From positions 1 through 64,000 of the forward strand of contig CAILCI010000027.1 of NCBI GenBank assembly GCA_903832625.1: DNA of 64,000 nucleotides. The letters are read 5' to 3'. Shown in pieces: positions 7,559-15,748 of this stretch. The notes under the pieces were generated by a model, which did no database searches, had not been told where the DNA came from, and worked only from the letters and a program-made list of their open reading frames with translations. The DNA comes from an uncultured Burkholderiales bacterium. Lineage in GTDB: Bacteria > Pseudomonadota > Gammaproteobacteria > Burkholderiales > Burkholderiaceae_C. Both the position numbers and the translations under genes were made by a program. The stretch's first letter is position 1; each line of letters starts with the position of its first letter.

Positions 7559-8533
7559 TTATTCTGCCACGATGCCCTTGAGCTGAATGACCCGCCCCCA
7601 GCGGGGGTAATCGCGTGCCACCACCGCGCCGAGTTCTTCGGTTGTGGATGTGCTGGCGTCTAGCCCTGATTTGCTGAAAATCTCTTTGATGGCGGGTTGT
7701 TGCAAGATGCGGGTGAGTTCAGCATTGAGCTTGGCCACAACAGGTGCGGGCGTTTTGCTGGGAACGAAAAAGGCATACCAAAGATCAACGTCGATGTTTT
7801 TATAGCCCAACTCGGCAAAGGTTGGCACATCGGGCGCGACGGGGTGGCGCTTCAAGCTGCCCACAGCCAAGGCGTTGAGCTTGCCCGATTTGACAAAGCC
7901 TTGCGCAATGTGCACGGGCAAAAAACCCACCATCAACTCGCCAGCCAACAAGTCTTGTGTGTAACCCGCCGTGCCGCGATACGGCACATGCAGCATGAAG
8001 GTGTTGGTTTCGAGCTTGAACAACTCCATCGCCATGTGGTGCGGCGTGCCCACACCGGGCGATCCAAAGCTGATGTCGCCCGGCTTGGCACGCGAGAGCT
8101 TGATGAGGTCTTGCACGGTTTTGATGCCCGTCTTTGGATTGGCCACCAACATCAAGGTGCCGTAGGCTGACATGGAGACGGGCGCAAAATCTTTGGTTGG
8201 ATTGAACGGCACGTTTTTGTAAAGCTGAGAGGCGATGAGCATGGTGTTGGCACCCATCAAAACCGTGTTGCCATCGGGCGCTGATTTGGCGACAAAGTCT
8301 GCCCCAATGTTGCCGCTGGCGCCCGGCATGTTTTGCACCACCACGGGTTGCCCCATGTGCTCGCTCAGCATGGGTTGAACAGTGCGGGCGATGGTGTCCA
8401 TGCCTGTGCCGGGTGTGAAGGGCACAATGATTTTGAGGGCCGTGTTGCTCTGCGCCTGCGCGCACAAGCCTATCCCGGCCAGCAGCACCACCAAGCACAG
8501 CTTGAAAATATCACGGGCAAACAAGCGTTTCAT
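7559..8533 (-). CDS. Bug/TctC-family periplasmic solute receptor
   Basis: A 324-residue Bug (Bordetella uptake gene) binding protein. It has a signal peptide ending LCAQAQ, then LKIIVPFTPGTGMDTIART and VVVQNMPGASGNIGADFVAKSAPDG, the two loops that clamp the ligand carboxylate through water molecules. These receptors serve tripartite tricarboxylate transporters, but no tctA/tctB membrane genes are nearby, which is common in Burkholderiales. It is the last gene of the minus-strand catabolic operon starting at 11682, so it probably binds the pathway substrate or a related carboxylate. That pairing is inference. Confidence 0.9.
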   Translation of the reverse strand: MKRLFARDIFKLCLVVLLAGIGLCAQAQSNTALKIIVPFTPGTGMDTIARTVQPMLSEHMGQPVVVQNMPGASGNIGADFVAKSAPDGNTVLMGANTMLIASQLYKNVPFNPTKDFAPVSMSAYGTLMLVANPKTGIKTVQDLIKLSRAKPGDISFGSPGVGTPHHMAMELFKLETNTFMLHVPYRGTAGYTQDLLAGELMVGFLPVHIAQGFVKSGKLNALAVGSLKRHPVAPDVPTFAELGYKNIDVDLWYAFFVPSKTPAPVVAKLNAELTRILQQPAIKEIFSKSGLDASTSTTEELGAVVARDYPRWGRVIQLKGIVAE

Positions 8534-8565
8534 GGTCAGTCCTTCTTGGAATTCAGGGGGCTATT

Positions 8566-9642
8566 TCAGCGTGGCAGCAAAGCATCGGGGATGTTGAACA
8601 GCGCTTGCGCATTGGTTTGGTAGAACTTTTTCTTGGCCGCTGGATTCATGTCCATGCCATCCAAGGCGTGCACTTCGTCAATCGCGTATTGATAGGGATA
8701 GTCCATCGCGTAAAGCACACGGTCTTCACCCAACACGTCTTGGGTGAAGGCAATGGCTTTGTGCCACGCCATGCCGCTGCAGGTGATGTGAAAGTTGTCG
8801 CGCAAATAGTCGCTGGGTTTGCGCTTGAGCGGTTTGACGCTGTCATAGCGTTTGGAGCGCACAGTGGCCGCGTGCATGTAGTCCAAGCGATACGCCCAAA
8901 ACGGCAGCGCCTCGCCCATGTGGCCCAAAATGATTTGCAGTTTAGGAAAGCGGTCAAACACACCTGCGGTGATGAGGCGCAAGGCGTGCAAGCCCGTCTC
9001 CACACCAAAGCCAAACACCGCGCCGTCCAAACCAGCTTCGAGGAAAGGGCCAATCATGTTGGCAGGCGGCGTGTTGGGATGCAAGTAAATGGGGGTGTTG
9101 AGCGCTTCGGCAGCTTCAAAGATTTCCCAAAATTTTGGGTCCGACAAATACTCGCCATGCGTGTGCGAGTTGATGACCACCGAGTGCATGCCCAATTGGT
9201 TCACGCCACGGTGAATTTCTTTGGCGGCTTCGGCGGGGTCTTGCGGCGCGACCGCAATCATGCCAACAAAGCGCGTCGGATGGCGTTTGACGCCAGCGGC
9301 CAATTCGTCGTTGGCGAATTTGGCAAACGACACGGCGGTGGCGGTGTCCATGCATTGCACGCCGGGCGAAGTCAGGGCAATGACTTGCATGTCAATGCCT
9401 GCATCGTCCATGTGGCCGATGCGCACTTGGTCCATGTCGGTCAAGCAACGCATGATGTGTTGAGCCCGTTCGCTGGGGCTACTCATGTAAAAACCCATCA
9501 GGCTTTTGAAGCCGGGGTCAACCGAGGGTTGGGCCAAGATGTTGCGGTAAATGTCCAGCATTTCAGAAGGACAAAACGCTTCTTCGGTGGCAATGCGCAC
9601 ATAGGGGGCGGGCGCGGGGCGGGTGTGGTTGGGGCTGGTCAT
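8566..9642 (-). CDS. ACMSD-type amidohydrolase, probable aromatic acid decarboxylase
   Basis: A 358-residue Amidohydro_2 (COG2159) protein. Visible features are the N-terminal ATEEAFCPSEML, where classical HxH metal ligands of this superfamily are replaced by ExxF-like residues as in gamma-resorcylate and 5-carboxyvanillate decarboxylases. HSVVINSHTHGEYLSD, LHPNTPP, IILGHMGEALPFWAYRLD and the late YAMDYPYQ carrying the catalytic Asp complete the pattern. The family performs metal-dependent non-oxidative decarboxylation of hydroxylated aromatic or muconate-type acids. It lies three bases from the FAH-family gene, clearly in one operon with the flavin monooxygenase. The substrate cannot be named. 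Confidence 0.82.
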   Translation of the reverse strand: MTSPNHTRPAPAPYVRIATEEAFCPSEMLDIYRNILAQPSVDPGFKSLMGFYMSSPSERAQHIMRCLTDMDQVRIGHMDDAGIDMQVIALTSPGVQCMDTATAVSFAKFANDELAAGVKRHPTRFVGMIAVAPQDPAEAAKEIHRGVNQLGMHSVVINSHTHGEYLSDPKFWEIFEAAEALNTPIYLHPNTPPANMIGPFLEAGLDGAVFGFGVETGLHALRLITAGVFDRFPKLQIILGHMGEALPFWAYRLDYMHAATVRSKRYDSVKPLKRKPSDYLRDNFHITCSGMAWHKAIAFTQDVLGEDRVLYAMDYPYQYAIDEVHALDGMDMNPAAKKKFYQTNAQALFNIPDALLPR

Positions 9643-9645
9643 GGT

Positions 9646-10434
9646 TTAAACAATTTTGATGCTGAGGTTGGGCAAGCCGTCGATGTGCATTTCAATCACA
9701 TCGCCGCGCACCACGGGGCCTACGTTTTCGGGTGTGCCGGAGTAAATGATGTCGCCCGGCATGAGTTCAAAGGCTTCGGAGAGCTTGGCAATTTGCTCGG
9801 CCACTGACCAAATCATGTCTTTGAGATCGGCGCTTTGTTTGGTTTGGCCGTTGACCTTGAGCCAAATGGCACCTTGTTTGAAATGGCCTGTTTGCGCCAG
9901 TTTGTGCACCGCGCCAATGGGCGCGGAGTGGTCAAAACTTTTGCCGATTTCCCAGGGTTTTTTCTCGTCGCCCAAAGCGCGTTGCAAGTCGCGTCGTGTC
10001 ATGTCGAGCCCCAAGGTGTAGCCATAGACCAAGTCCAGCGCCTTTTCGACGGGAATATTGCGACCGCCTTTGCCCAGCACGGCCACCAACTCGGCTTCGT
10101 AGTGGTAATTTTTGGTCAATGACGGATAGGGGTGATCGGCCACCGTGCCTGCTGGCACATGTTGAATGGCGTCGGTGGGTTTTTGAAAAAAGAAGGGCGG
10201 CTCGCGCGTGGGGTCTGAACCCATTTCACGCGAGTGCGCGGCGTAGTTGCGGCCAATGCAGTAGATGCGACGCACGGGAAACATCTCGTCCGAGCCGACG
10301 ATGGGGATGTAAGTAACGGGCACGTCAAACGGTGTTTTGACCGTGTTGTGCGCCAAACTGGGCGTGGCAGTGCAAGCCAACAACGCGCCACCTGTGGCCA
10401 GAGTGGAGGAGCGAACAAAATTCCGGCGGTCCAT
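9646..10434 (-). CDS. FAA hydrolase family protein with Tat-like signal peptide
   Basis: A 262-residue protein. Residues from about 50 onward are a full fumarylacetoacetate-hydrolase fold: YCIGRNYAAHSREMG, the metal-binding YEAELVAVLGKGGRNIP with the E-x-E pattern, SFDHSAPIG, and the closing PGDIIYSGTPENVGPVVRGD. Known relatives hydrolyse fumarylpyruvate or similar acids in the cytoplasm. Unusually, this one starts MDRRNFVRSSTLATGGALLA, a twin-arginine motif plus a mildly hydrophobic stretch and ATPSLA cleavage-like site. A cytoplasmic start at a later Met is possible but would cut into the fold. It sits 12 bases after the monooxygenase gene. Confidence 0.85.
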   Translation of the reverse strand: MDRRNFVRSSTLATGGALLACTATPSLAHNTVKTPFDVPVTYIPIVGSDEMFPVRRIYCIGRNYAAHSREMGSDPTREPPFFFQKPTDAIQHVPAGTVADHPYPSLTKNYHYEAELVAVLGKGGRNIPVEKALDLVYGYTLGLDMTRRDLQRALGDEKKPWEIGKSFDHSAPIGAVHKLAQTGHFKQGAIWLKVNGQTKQSADLKDMIWSVAEQIAKLSEAFELMPGDIIYSGTPENVGPVVRGDVIEMHIDGLPNLSIKIV

Positions 10435-10446
10435 GTCTTTCTCCTT

Positions 10447-11682
10447 TTAGGATTTGGCGGCAAAGCCCGCCACTTGCTTGTATTGGTCTGAAATGGCGCG
10501 CAGCGCCTCTTGGCTGATGAGGTCGTCAATGTGTCTGAAAGGCTTGTCTCCACTGAGTTCATCGGCCTTCATGATGATGAAGTCGGGCGGAGTGCTGCGG
10601 TTGGTTTGCACGACCTTGGCGGTGGTGGGCAAGCGGCTGTCTTGGTAGTGTTGCAAGGCCACGCGCACATCGGTGTGTTGTTGCAGCAAGTCGGCCAAGG
10701 TGCGTGCGTCAATCAAACCTTGCGCCGAACCATTGGAGCCGCGTGGGTACATGGGGTGGGCGGCGTCGCCCATCAAGGTGATGCGGCCAAAACTCCATTG
10801 GGGCAGCGCGTCTTTGTCCACCATGGGGTACTCAAACACACGCTCGGCAGACAAGATGAGATTGGGAACATCGAGCCACGGAAATTGCCAGTCTTTGAAA
10901 TACTGCACGCAGTCTTCGCCGCTGCCGAGTTTGTTCCAGTCGTTCATGGCCGTGTTGGGCAGACGAATTTCGGCCATCCAGTTGATGAGCTGGTTGCCTT
11001 GACCGTCGATGTTGTCCACGATGGGGTAGACCACCATTTTGCCGGTGTCGATGGCGCCAATGCGCATATAGCTTTTGCCACTCAAGATCGGCTTGTGCAC
11101 CGTCACGCCGCGCCATGTGTTGATGCCCGCAAAGCACACTTTGTCGTCTGGGTAGAACTGTTTGCGCACCGCAGAGTTGATGCCGTCGCAGGCCACAGCG
11201 GTTTCGGCTTGCACCGTGCGTTGGCTGCCATCGGGGAGGACGAAAGTCACCCGTGCGTGCTGCTCGGTTTGGTCCACGCTCACGCATTTGTGGCCGGTGT
11301 GCACTTTGTCTGCGCCCAATCGCTCCAACACGGTCTCAAACAAAATACGATGAAGTTTGCCTCGGTGTATGCCCAACTCCGGCGTGCTGTAGCCGTCGTG
11401 GCGGCCTCGCAATTCTTTGTACACAAACTGACCAAAGCGGTTGAAAAACACGCTCTCTAAATTTTCAATGGCCACCGCCTCGAGTCGCGGCAACACGCCC
11501 AGCGCATTGAGTTCGCGCGTGGCGTGGGGCAGCAAGGTAATGCCTACGCCCATTTCTTTGACCTCGGGCACGCTCTCAAACACTTCGCAGTCTATGCCGC
11601 GTGCGTGCAAGTTCAAAGCCAGCCCCAAGCCCGCAATGCCGCCGCCAATGATGGCGACCTTTATCGTTTCTCCGGATGCCAT
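10447..11682 (-). CDS. FAD-dependent monooxygenase, PhzS-like
   Basis: A 411-residue class A flavoprotein hydroxylase. The dinucleotide-binding GxGxxG is at the start (VAIIGGGIAGLGLALNLHARG); VGITLLPHATRELNALGV and the second FAD motif ITLMGDAAHPMYPRGSNGSAQ resemble PhzS-type and related flavin-dependent oxidoreductases more than salicylate hydroxylase. These enzymes hydroxylate aromatic or heteroaromatic rings, sometimes with decarboxylation, using NAD(P)H and O2. I start it at MASGETIKVAI, 61 bases from the divergent marR gene, because the longer track ORF runs through the operator region. It is first in a four-gene catabolic operon. The substrate is unknown. Confidence 0.85.
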   Translation of the reverse strand: MASGETIKVAIIGGGIAGLGLALNLHARGIDCEVFESVPEVKEMGVGITLLPHATRELNALGVLPRLEAVAIENLESVFFNRFGQFVYKELRGRHDGYSTPELGIHRGKLHRILFETVLERLGADKVHTGHKCVSVDQTEQHARVTFVLPDGSQRTVQAETAVACDGINSAVRKQFYPDDKVCFAGINTWRGVTVHKPILSGKSYMRIGAIDTGKMVVYPIVDNIDGQGNQLINWMAEIRLPNTAMNDWNKLGSGEDCVQYFKDWQFPWLDVPNLILSAERVFEYPMVDKDALPQWSFGRITLMGDAAHPMYPRGSNGSAQGLIDARTLADLLQQHTDVRVALQHYQDSRLPTTAKVVQTNRSTPPDFIIMKADELSGDKPFRHIDDLISQEALRAISDQYKQVAGFAAKS

Positions 11683-11697
11683 GTGCGCAATCTGTTT

Positions 11698-11711
11698 GTT
11701 AGCATGCAAAC
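11698..11711. promoter_or_regulatory. Candidate MarR operator
   Basis: GTTAGCATGCAAAC lies midway in the 61-base spacer between the divergent monooxygenase and marR genes. Twelve of its fourteen bases form a dyad around GCATGC. MarR proteins in Burkholderiales aromatic-degradation clusters commonly bind such 14-18 base palindromes in divergent spacers, so this is the probable autoregulated operator for both transcripts. Confidence 0.6.
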
Positions 11712-11743
11712 GATTATTGATGGCAAGATGTAGTGAATCTCTC

Positions 11744-12223
11744 ATGGAAAACCCCGAATTTCAGCACTTAGGCGACATGTACCAGCGTCCCGGTTTTTTG
11801 CTCAGGCGGGCGCATCAAATCTCGGCGGCAGTGTTCGAAAACGCTTGTGCCAGCGTGGAGCTCACTCAAGCCCAATATGGTGCGCTCATGGTGCTGTCGC
11901 ATGAGGCCAACATCGACCAAAGCCGCTTGGCGCGTGCCTTGGCGTTTGACAAAGTCACAGTGCTGCGCGTCTTGCGCGGCTTGGAAGAACGCGGCTTGGT
12001 GCAACGCGACATGTCGCTCACCAACAAGCGGCAAATGGAAGTCAAGCTCACGGCTTCAGGGCGGCGCTTGGTGAAAAAATCTCAGGCACTGGCGCACACC
12101 GCATATGAACAACTCATGTCGCCTTTAACGGTCAAACAACGCACACAATTATTGGATTTGCTGCAAATCCTCAACACCCAACTGTGCGATCAGGCCAAAG
12201 CCCCTTTTGTGCCCTTGGTTTGA
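11744..12223 (+). CDS. MarR family transcriptional regulator
   Basis: A 159-residue winged-helix regulator. The DNA-binding core reads LTQAQYGALMVL, IDQSRLARALAFDKVTVLRVLRGLEERGLVQRD and the wing DMSLTNKRQMEVKLTASGRRLV, the standard MarR layout, flanked by helical dimerisation ends. I start at MENPEFQHLGDMYQRP; the 260-residue track ORF extends upstream through the operator and the divergent gene. MarR proteins of this group are usually repressors released by an aromatic acid ligand. It is divergent from the monooxygenase-FAH-amidohydrolase-Bug operon and probably controls it. Confidence 0.9.
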   Translation: MENPEFQHLGDMYQRPGFLLRRAHQISAAVFENACASVELTQAQYGALMVLSHEANIDQSRLARALAFDKVTVLRVLRGLEERGLVQRDMSLTNKRQMEVKLTASGRRLVKKSQALAHTAYEQLMSPLTVKQRTQLLDLLQILNTQLCDQAKAPFVPLV

Positions 12224-12235
12224 GTGGCAAAGTCA

Positions 12236-12793
12236 TCAGCGACTGTCTTGTGGGCTGTTATCAATCGTGTAGCAGGTGGTGTTGGCGTGCCATTTGCCCA
12301 GCGGTGTGACGCAGTGCTGGTGAAATCTATAGGTGTCTCGGTCTGACAAAAAATAGGAACGATAAACGCCACCGTTTTTAGGAACCAACGCCACATTGCG
12401 CGTGTTGGCGCATTGTTTTTTGATGATGCAGTTGTTCAGTTGTGCATCGCTGTCATAGAAGTAGACCGTGTATTTGCCTTGCTTGACATTGCGATCAGAT
12501 GCAGCACCCACAATGCAGGTTTTGAGGGAAATTTTCTTCAAACTCGTTTGTTGCTCAAAATAATGCATCTCGCTTTGCAGCAACTCCAAAAACCAATCAC
12601 CCACCAAGCCTTTGCATTCGTAGTAGTCGAGTTTGATTTCGTGCCGCACAGGCTCGGTCAGAGGCAAATTGTTTTCGCCCAACAGCAGCATGGCTTGATC
12701 GCCGGACGTGGGCGCGCTTGGCATGGATTTGATCTCTTTGGCCTGCACACCCCACAAAAGGCAGGCCAAAACCAGAGCGAAAAACTTGTGCAT
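12236..12793 (-). CDS. Exported Cys-rich hypothetical protein
   Basis: A 185-residue protein I do not recognise. It has a clear signal peptide (MHKFFALVLACLLWGVQA) and a mature part with six cysteines (YYECKG, KTCIVG, NNCIIK, KQCANT, HQHCVT, TTCYTI), consistent with three periplasmic disulfides. YTVYFYDSDAQL and VALVPKNGGVYRS suggest a beta-rich fold. It ends 12 bases from the convergent marR stop and begins 24 bases after the alpha/beta hydrolase gene on the same strand, so it may be the last gene of the ABC transporter operon. Function unknown. Confidence 0.7.
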   Translation of the reverse strand: MHKFFALVLACLLWGVQAKEIKSMPSAPTSGDQAMLLLGENNLPLTEPVRHEIKLDYYECKGLVGDWFLELLQSEMHYFEQQTSLKKISLKTCIVGAASDRNVKQGKYTVYFYDSDAQLNNCIIKKQCANTRNVALVPKNGGVYRSYFLSDRDTYRFHQHCVTPLGKWHANTTCYTIDNSPQDSR

Positions 12794-12817
12794 GAAAGCT
12801 CCTTGTAGGCCTTGAGC

Positions 12818-13684
12818 TTAGTCTAAAAAGCTTTGAATCAATTGCCACTGCTCAGGCACATTGAGCGCTGGCGCGTGGCCACAGCCTTCAATCACCTCGC
12901 AGCGCAGCAGGCCGCGCGCGCCGGGGCCGCGTGTTTTCATTTTCTCCAGCGTCTCGGGCAAGACCAAATCGGACACTGCGCCGCGCAACATCATCACCGG
13001 CATGTCGAGGGCGTCGTAGGTTTCCCATGTGTCGAATTCCTTGCCGCGTTGGAATTGCACCATGATGCGCGGATCGTAATGCGGCGTCACGCGGCCATCG
13101 GGCAAGCGGCGGGTGGAGGTTTCGGCCAAGTGCCGCCACTGCGCGTCGTCGTGTATGCCAAAAGGCACATAGGCGGCGCGGAAAAAAGCTTCCAATTCAG
13201 GCACGGTGTCAAACACAGGCGGCTGGCCTGCGTAGGCTTTGATGCGATCAACGGCTGCTTTGGCCAGTTCAGGTGCCATGTCGTTGAGCACCAAATGGCT
13301 GATGCGCCCTTTGAAGGCAGGCCAACGCATGCCCGCTGCGCACATCATGCCAATGCCGCCGCCCATCGAGGTGCCGACCCAACGCGCGGTTTGGATGTGC
13401 AACTGGTCCATCAAGTAGAGTGCGATATTGGAATAGGTTTCGAAGCAATAGTCGTGTTCGGGCTGGTTGCTCCATTGGCTCAAACCTCGGCCAATGGTGT
13501 CGGGGCAAATCACGCGGTAGCGAGACGCGAGTTGCTGCGCCAGCCAATCAAAGTCGCGTCCCGTGCGCGCCAAACCGTGCCATGCGATGACGACTGGCGC
13601 GGCTTCGTCGCCCCATGCGGTGTAGTGAATATTGAATGCGCCGCACTGCGCATAGTGCGAACTGGGTTGAGCCAAAACTGTCAT
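12818..13684 (-). CDS. Alpha/beta hydrolase at end of ABC importer operon
   Basis: A 288-residue alpha/beta hydrolase. The oxyanion strand IAWHGLARTGRDFDW, nucleophile elbow GTSMGGGIGM (Ser in T-S-M-G), the acid region LRGAVSDLVLP and the late CGHAPALNVPEQW histidine form the catalytic triad. I chose MTVLAQP as start because its ATG overlaps the livM-like stop by four bases, indicating translational coupling. Its fusion to an uptake operon suggests that it hydrolyses the imported compound, an ester or amide; NicD-type deformylases are one relative. No specific substrate can be claimed. Confidence 0.85.
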   Translation of the reverse strand: MTVLAQPSSHYAQCGAFNIHYTAWGDEAAPVVIAWHGLARTGRDFDWLAQQLASRYRVICPDTIGRGLSQWSNQPEHDYCFETYSNIALYLMDQLHIQTARWVGTSMGGGIGMMCAAGMRWPAFKGRISHLVLNDMAPELAKAAVDRIKAYAGQPPVFDTVPELEAFFRAAYVPFGIHDDAQWRHLAETSTRRLPDGRVTPHYDPRIMVQFQRGKEFDTWETYDALDMPVMMLRGAVSDLVLPETLEKMKTRGPGARGLLRCEVIEGCGHAPALNVPEQWQLIQSFLD

Positions 13685-14757
13685 GGAGAAGTTCCTCTTA
13701 AGCGACCCACAATGCCGCTTGGAAAATAATAAACCGCCAACACAAACAACAAGCCCAGCCACAGCAGCCAGCGATCGGGCGAAACCAAGGCGGTGAGCAC
13801 AGGCAAATGCTCACCCCCTATTGCGCTCAGTGCAGCGTTGGCCACACGCAGCACATCTTGCAAATAGCTTTGCGCCGTCATGAACAAAGCTGCGCCAATG
13901 GCTGCCCCATACAAACTGCCCATGCCACCAATGACGACGATCAACAGCACATCCATCATGACCTCAAATGACAATGAGGTGTCTGGCCCGTTGTAGCGCA
14001 ACCAAAGCGCCAACATCGCGCCCGCCAAACAGGCGTACAAGGCCGACACCATGCTGGCCAAGGTGCGGTAGACCACCACGCGGTAGCCAATGGCCTCGGC
14101 ACGGAATTCGTTTTCGCGAATGGCTTGCAACACCCGGCCAAATGGCGAGTTGACAATGCGCAGCAGCGATAAAAATGCGAGCACCGCCAGCACCAACAAC
14201 AGGTAGTAACACAGCAGCCGCCCGTCCAGCGTGACGCCCCACAGCGGTTCGTCAAAAAACTCGGTGCTGGGCGACAACAAGGCAGGCACTTTGAAGCTCA
14301 AACCGTCTTCGCCGCCGGTCAAGTTGGAGAGTTGTGACGCCAAAGTTTGAAACGCCGAAGCCACAGCCAAGCTGATCATGGCAAAAAAGATGGCTCGCAC
14401 ACGCAGCGAAAACAAACCCATCAAGAGCGATAAAGCCGCGCTCAACAGCAAGGCCGCCAACAAACCCAAGCCCACGCTGCTCCAGCTCGGACCCAGTTGA
14501 CTCAAGGCGATGGCTTGTCCATACGCGCCAATGCCAAAAAACATGGTGTGCGCAAAACTCACCATGCCGCTGTAACCCAAGAGCACATCAAAACTCGCCA
14601 CCAACACGGTGAACACCACCACCTTGGCCGCCACGTTCAGCGCTTTCACACCAGGCAGCGCAAACGGCGTGAACACCAGCGCCAACAGCAAAGCCAGCAA
14701 CAACAGGGCCAACACGCGGCTGCGCGGGGTGTCGTGGGAGAGCAGTCGGTTCAACAT
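13681..14757 (-). CDS. Branched-chain-type ABC transporter permease (LivM-like)
   Basis: A 358-residue inner-membrane permease with about nine hydrophobic helices. GYSGMVSFAHTMFFGIGAYGQA matches the conserved LivM GQ.SLG.AAF.GIGAY region, and FEVMMDVLLIVVIGGMGSLYGAAIGA is the cytoplasmic coupling loop that contacts the ATPases. It forms the translocation pore with the LivH-like protein encoded ten bases upstream. With LivG, LivF and the binding protein it makes a full HAAT importer, a family that transports branched amino acids, urea, amides and aromatic acids. Confidence 0.9.
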   Translation of the reverse strand: MLNRLLSHDTPRSRVLALLLLALLLALVFTPFALPGVKALNVAAKVVVFTVLVASFDVLLGYSGMVSFAHTMFFGIGAYGQAIALSQLGPSWSSVGLGLLAALLLSAALSLLMGLFSLRVRAIFFAMISLAVASAFQTLASQLSNLTGGEDGLSFKVPALLSPSTEFFDEPLWGVTLDGRLLCYYLLLVLAVLAFLSLLRIVNSPFGRVLQAIRENEFRAEAIGYRVVVYRTLASMVSALYACLAGAMLALWLRYNGPDTSLSFEVMMDVLLIVVIGGMGSLYGAAIGAALFMTAQSYLQDVLRVANAALSAIGGEHLPVLTALVSPDRWLLWLGLLFVLAVYYFPSGIVGRLRGTSP

Positions 14758-14767
14758 GGGTAAGGCC

Positions 14768-15748
14768 TCATCGGTTGGCCACGGGGTAGAGGCCTTGTGG
14801 CCGCCACAACAGCACTGCCACCATCAAACCAATGTTGGAGAACATGGCGGCTTGCGGCCACACAAAACCAATGTAGTTGGCCATCAGCCCCAGGAGCAAC
14901 GCACCCATCAACGCGCCCAAGGTCGAACCCAAACCGCCCATGATGATGACCAAAAAAATCAACACATTCACCTGTGCGCCCATTTGCGGCACCACGTTTT
15001 GTTGATACAGCCCCCACAGCACGCCACCCAGTCCCGCCAGCGCGCTGCCCAGCACAAACACGCCAACAAACAAACGGTGAATGCGGTAGCCCAGCGACTC
15101 CACCATGTCTCGGTCTTGCACGCCCGCGCGAATCAGCAAACCCACCTTGGTGCGGTTCAAAGTCCACGCCAATGCGACAAACACCAGCAAGCCAATGAGC
15201 ACGGCCAACATGCGGTATTTTTCAATGGCCGCGTCGCCCAGCAACCACGCGCCGCGCAATGCCTCGGGCAAGGGCAGTGGAATTTGTTGCGGCCCCCAAA
15301 TGGCTTTGATGACTTCCTCGCCCATGGTCATGCCGCCCATGGTGATCAAAATTTGCTTCAAGTGTTGCCCATACACAGGTCGCACAATGAAGCGCTCAAA
15401 GGCCAAGCCCACGGCGGCGCTGACGCACATGGCCACCGCCATGGCACAAAACACGGCCAACACATTGAGCGCGAGTTGGTCAGATTGGGTGAACCCTGTC
15501 ATGCCGCCCAACACACTGGTCGCCACAAACGCGCCCAAGGCAATGAAAACACCATGCCCAAAATTGAGCACATCCATCAAGCCAAACACCAAGGTCAGTC
15601 CCGAGGCGATGACAAACACAATCATGCCCATGGCCAAGCCCGCTACGCTCAAAGTCAGCCAAGTCGAAAACGAACCCATGAGCGGCAAAGCCAAGAGCAT
15701 GAGCGCCGGCACCAGCAGCAAAGGTTTGGGGTCGATGTGTGGTTTCAT
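14768..15748 (-). CDS. Branched-chain-type ABC transporter permease (LivH-like)
   Basis: A 326-residue permease with eight or so membrane helices. LVFGLMDVLNFGHGVFIALGAFVA is the characteristic LivH motif (vlNfAhG.l.mlGAy), and GLGSTLGALMGALLLGLMANY is the coupling-loop region. It pairs with LivM to form the membrane channel. Its start overlaps the end of the LivF-like gene by four bases. The extended N-terminus (PKPLLLVPALMLLALPL) adds one helix compared with E. coli LivH, as in many aromatic-acid HAAT systems. Confidence 0.9.
   Translation of the reverse strand: MKPHIDPKPLLLVPALMLLALPLMGSFSTWLTLSVAGLAMGMIVFVIASGLTLVFGLMDVLNFGHGVFIALGAFVATSVLGGMTGFTQSDQLALNVLAVFCAMAVAMCVSAAVGLAFERFIVRPVYGQHLKQILITMGGMTMGEEVIKAIWGPQQIPLPLPEALRGAWLLGDAAIEKYRMLAVLIGLLVFVALAWTLNRTKVGLLIRAGVQDRDMVESLGYRIHRLFVGVFVLGSALAGLGGVLWGLYQQNVVPQMGAQVNVLIFLVIIMGGLGSTLGALMGALLLGLMANYIGFVWPQAAMFSNIGLMVAVLLWRPQGLYPVANR

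Noticed and set aside
8605-9807. 400-residue plus-strand ORF opposite the amidohydrolase
   Set aside because: Shadow of a clear ACMSD-family gene; no domain or start signal.
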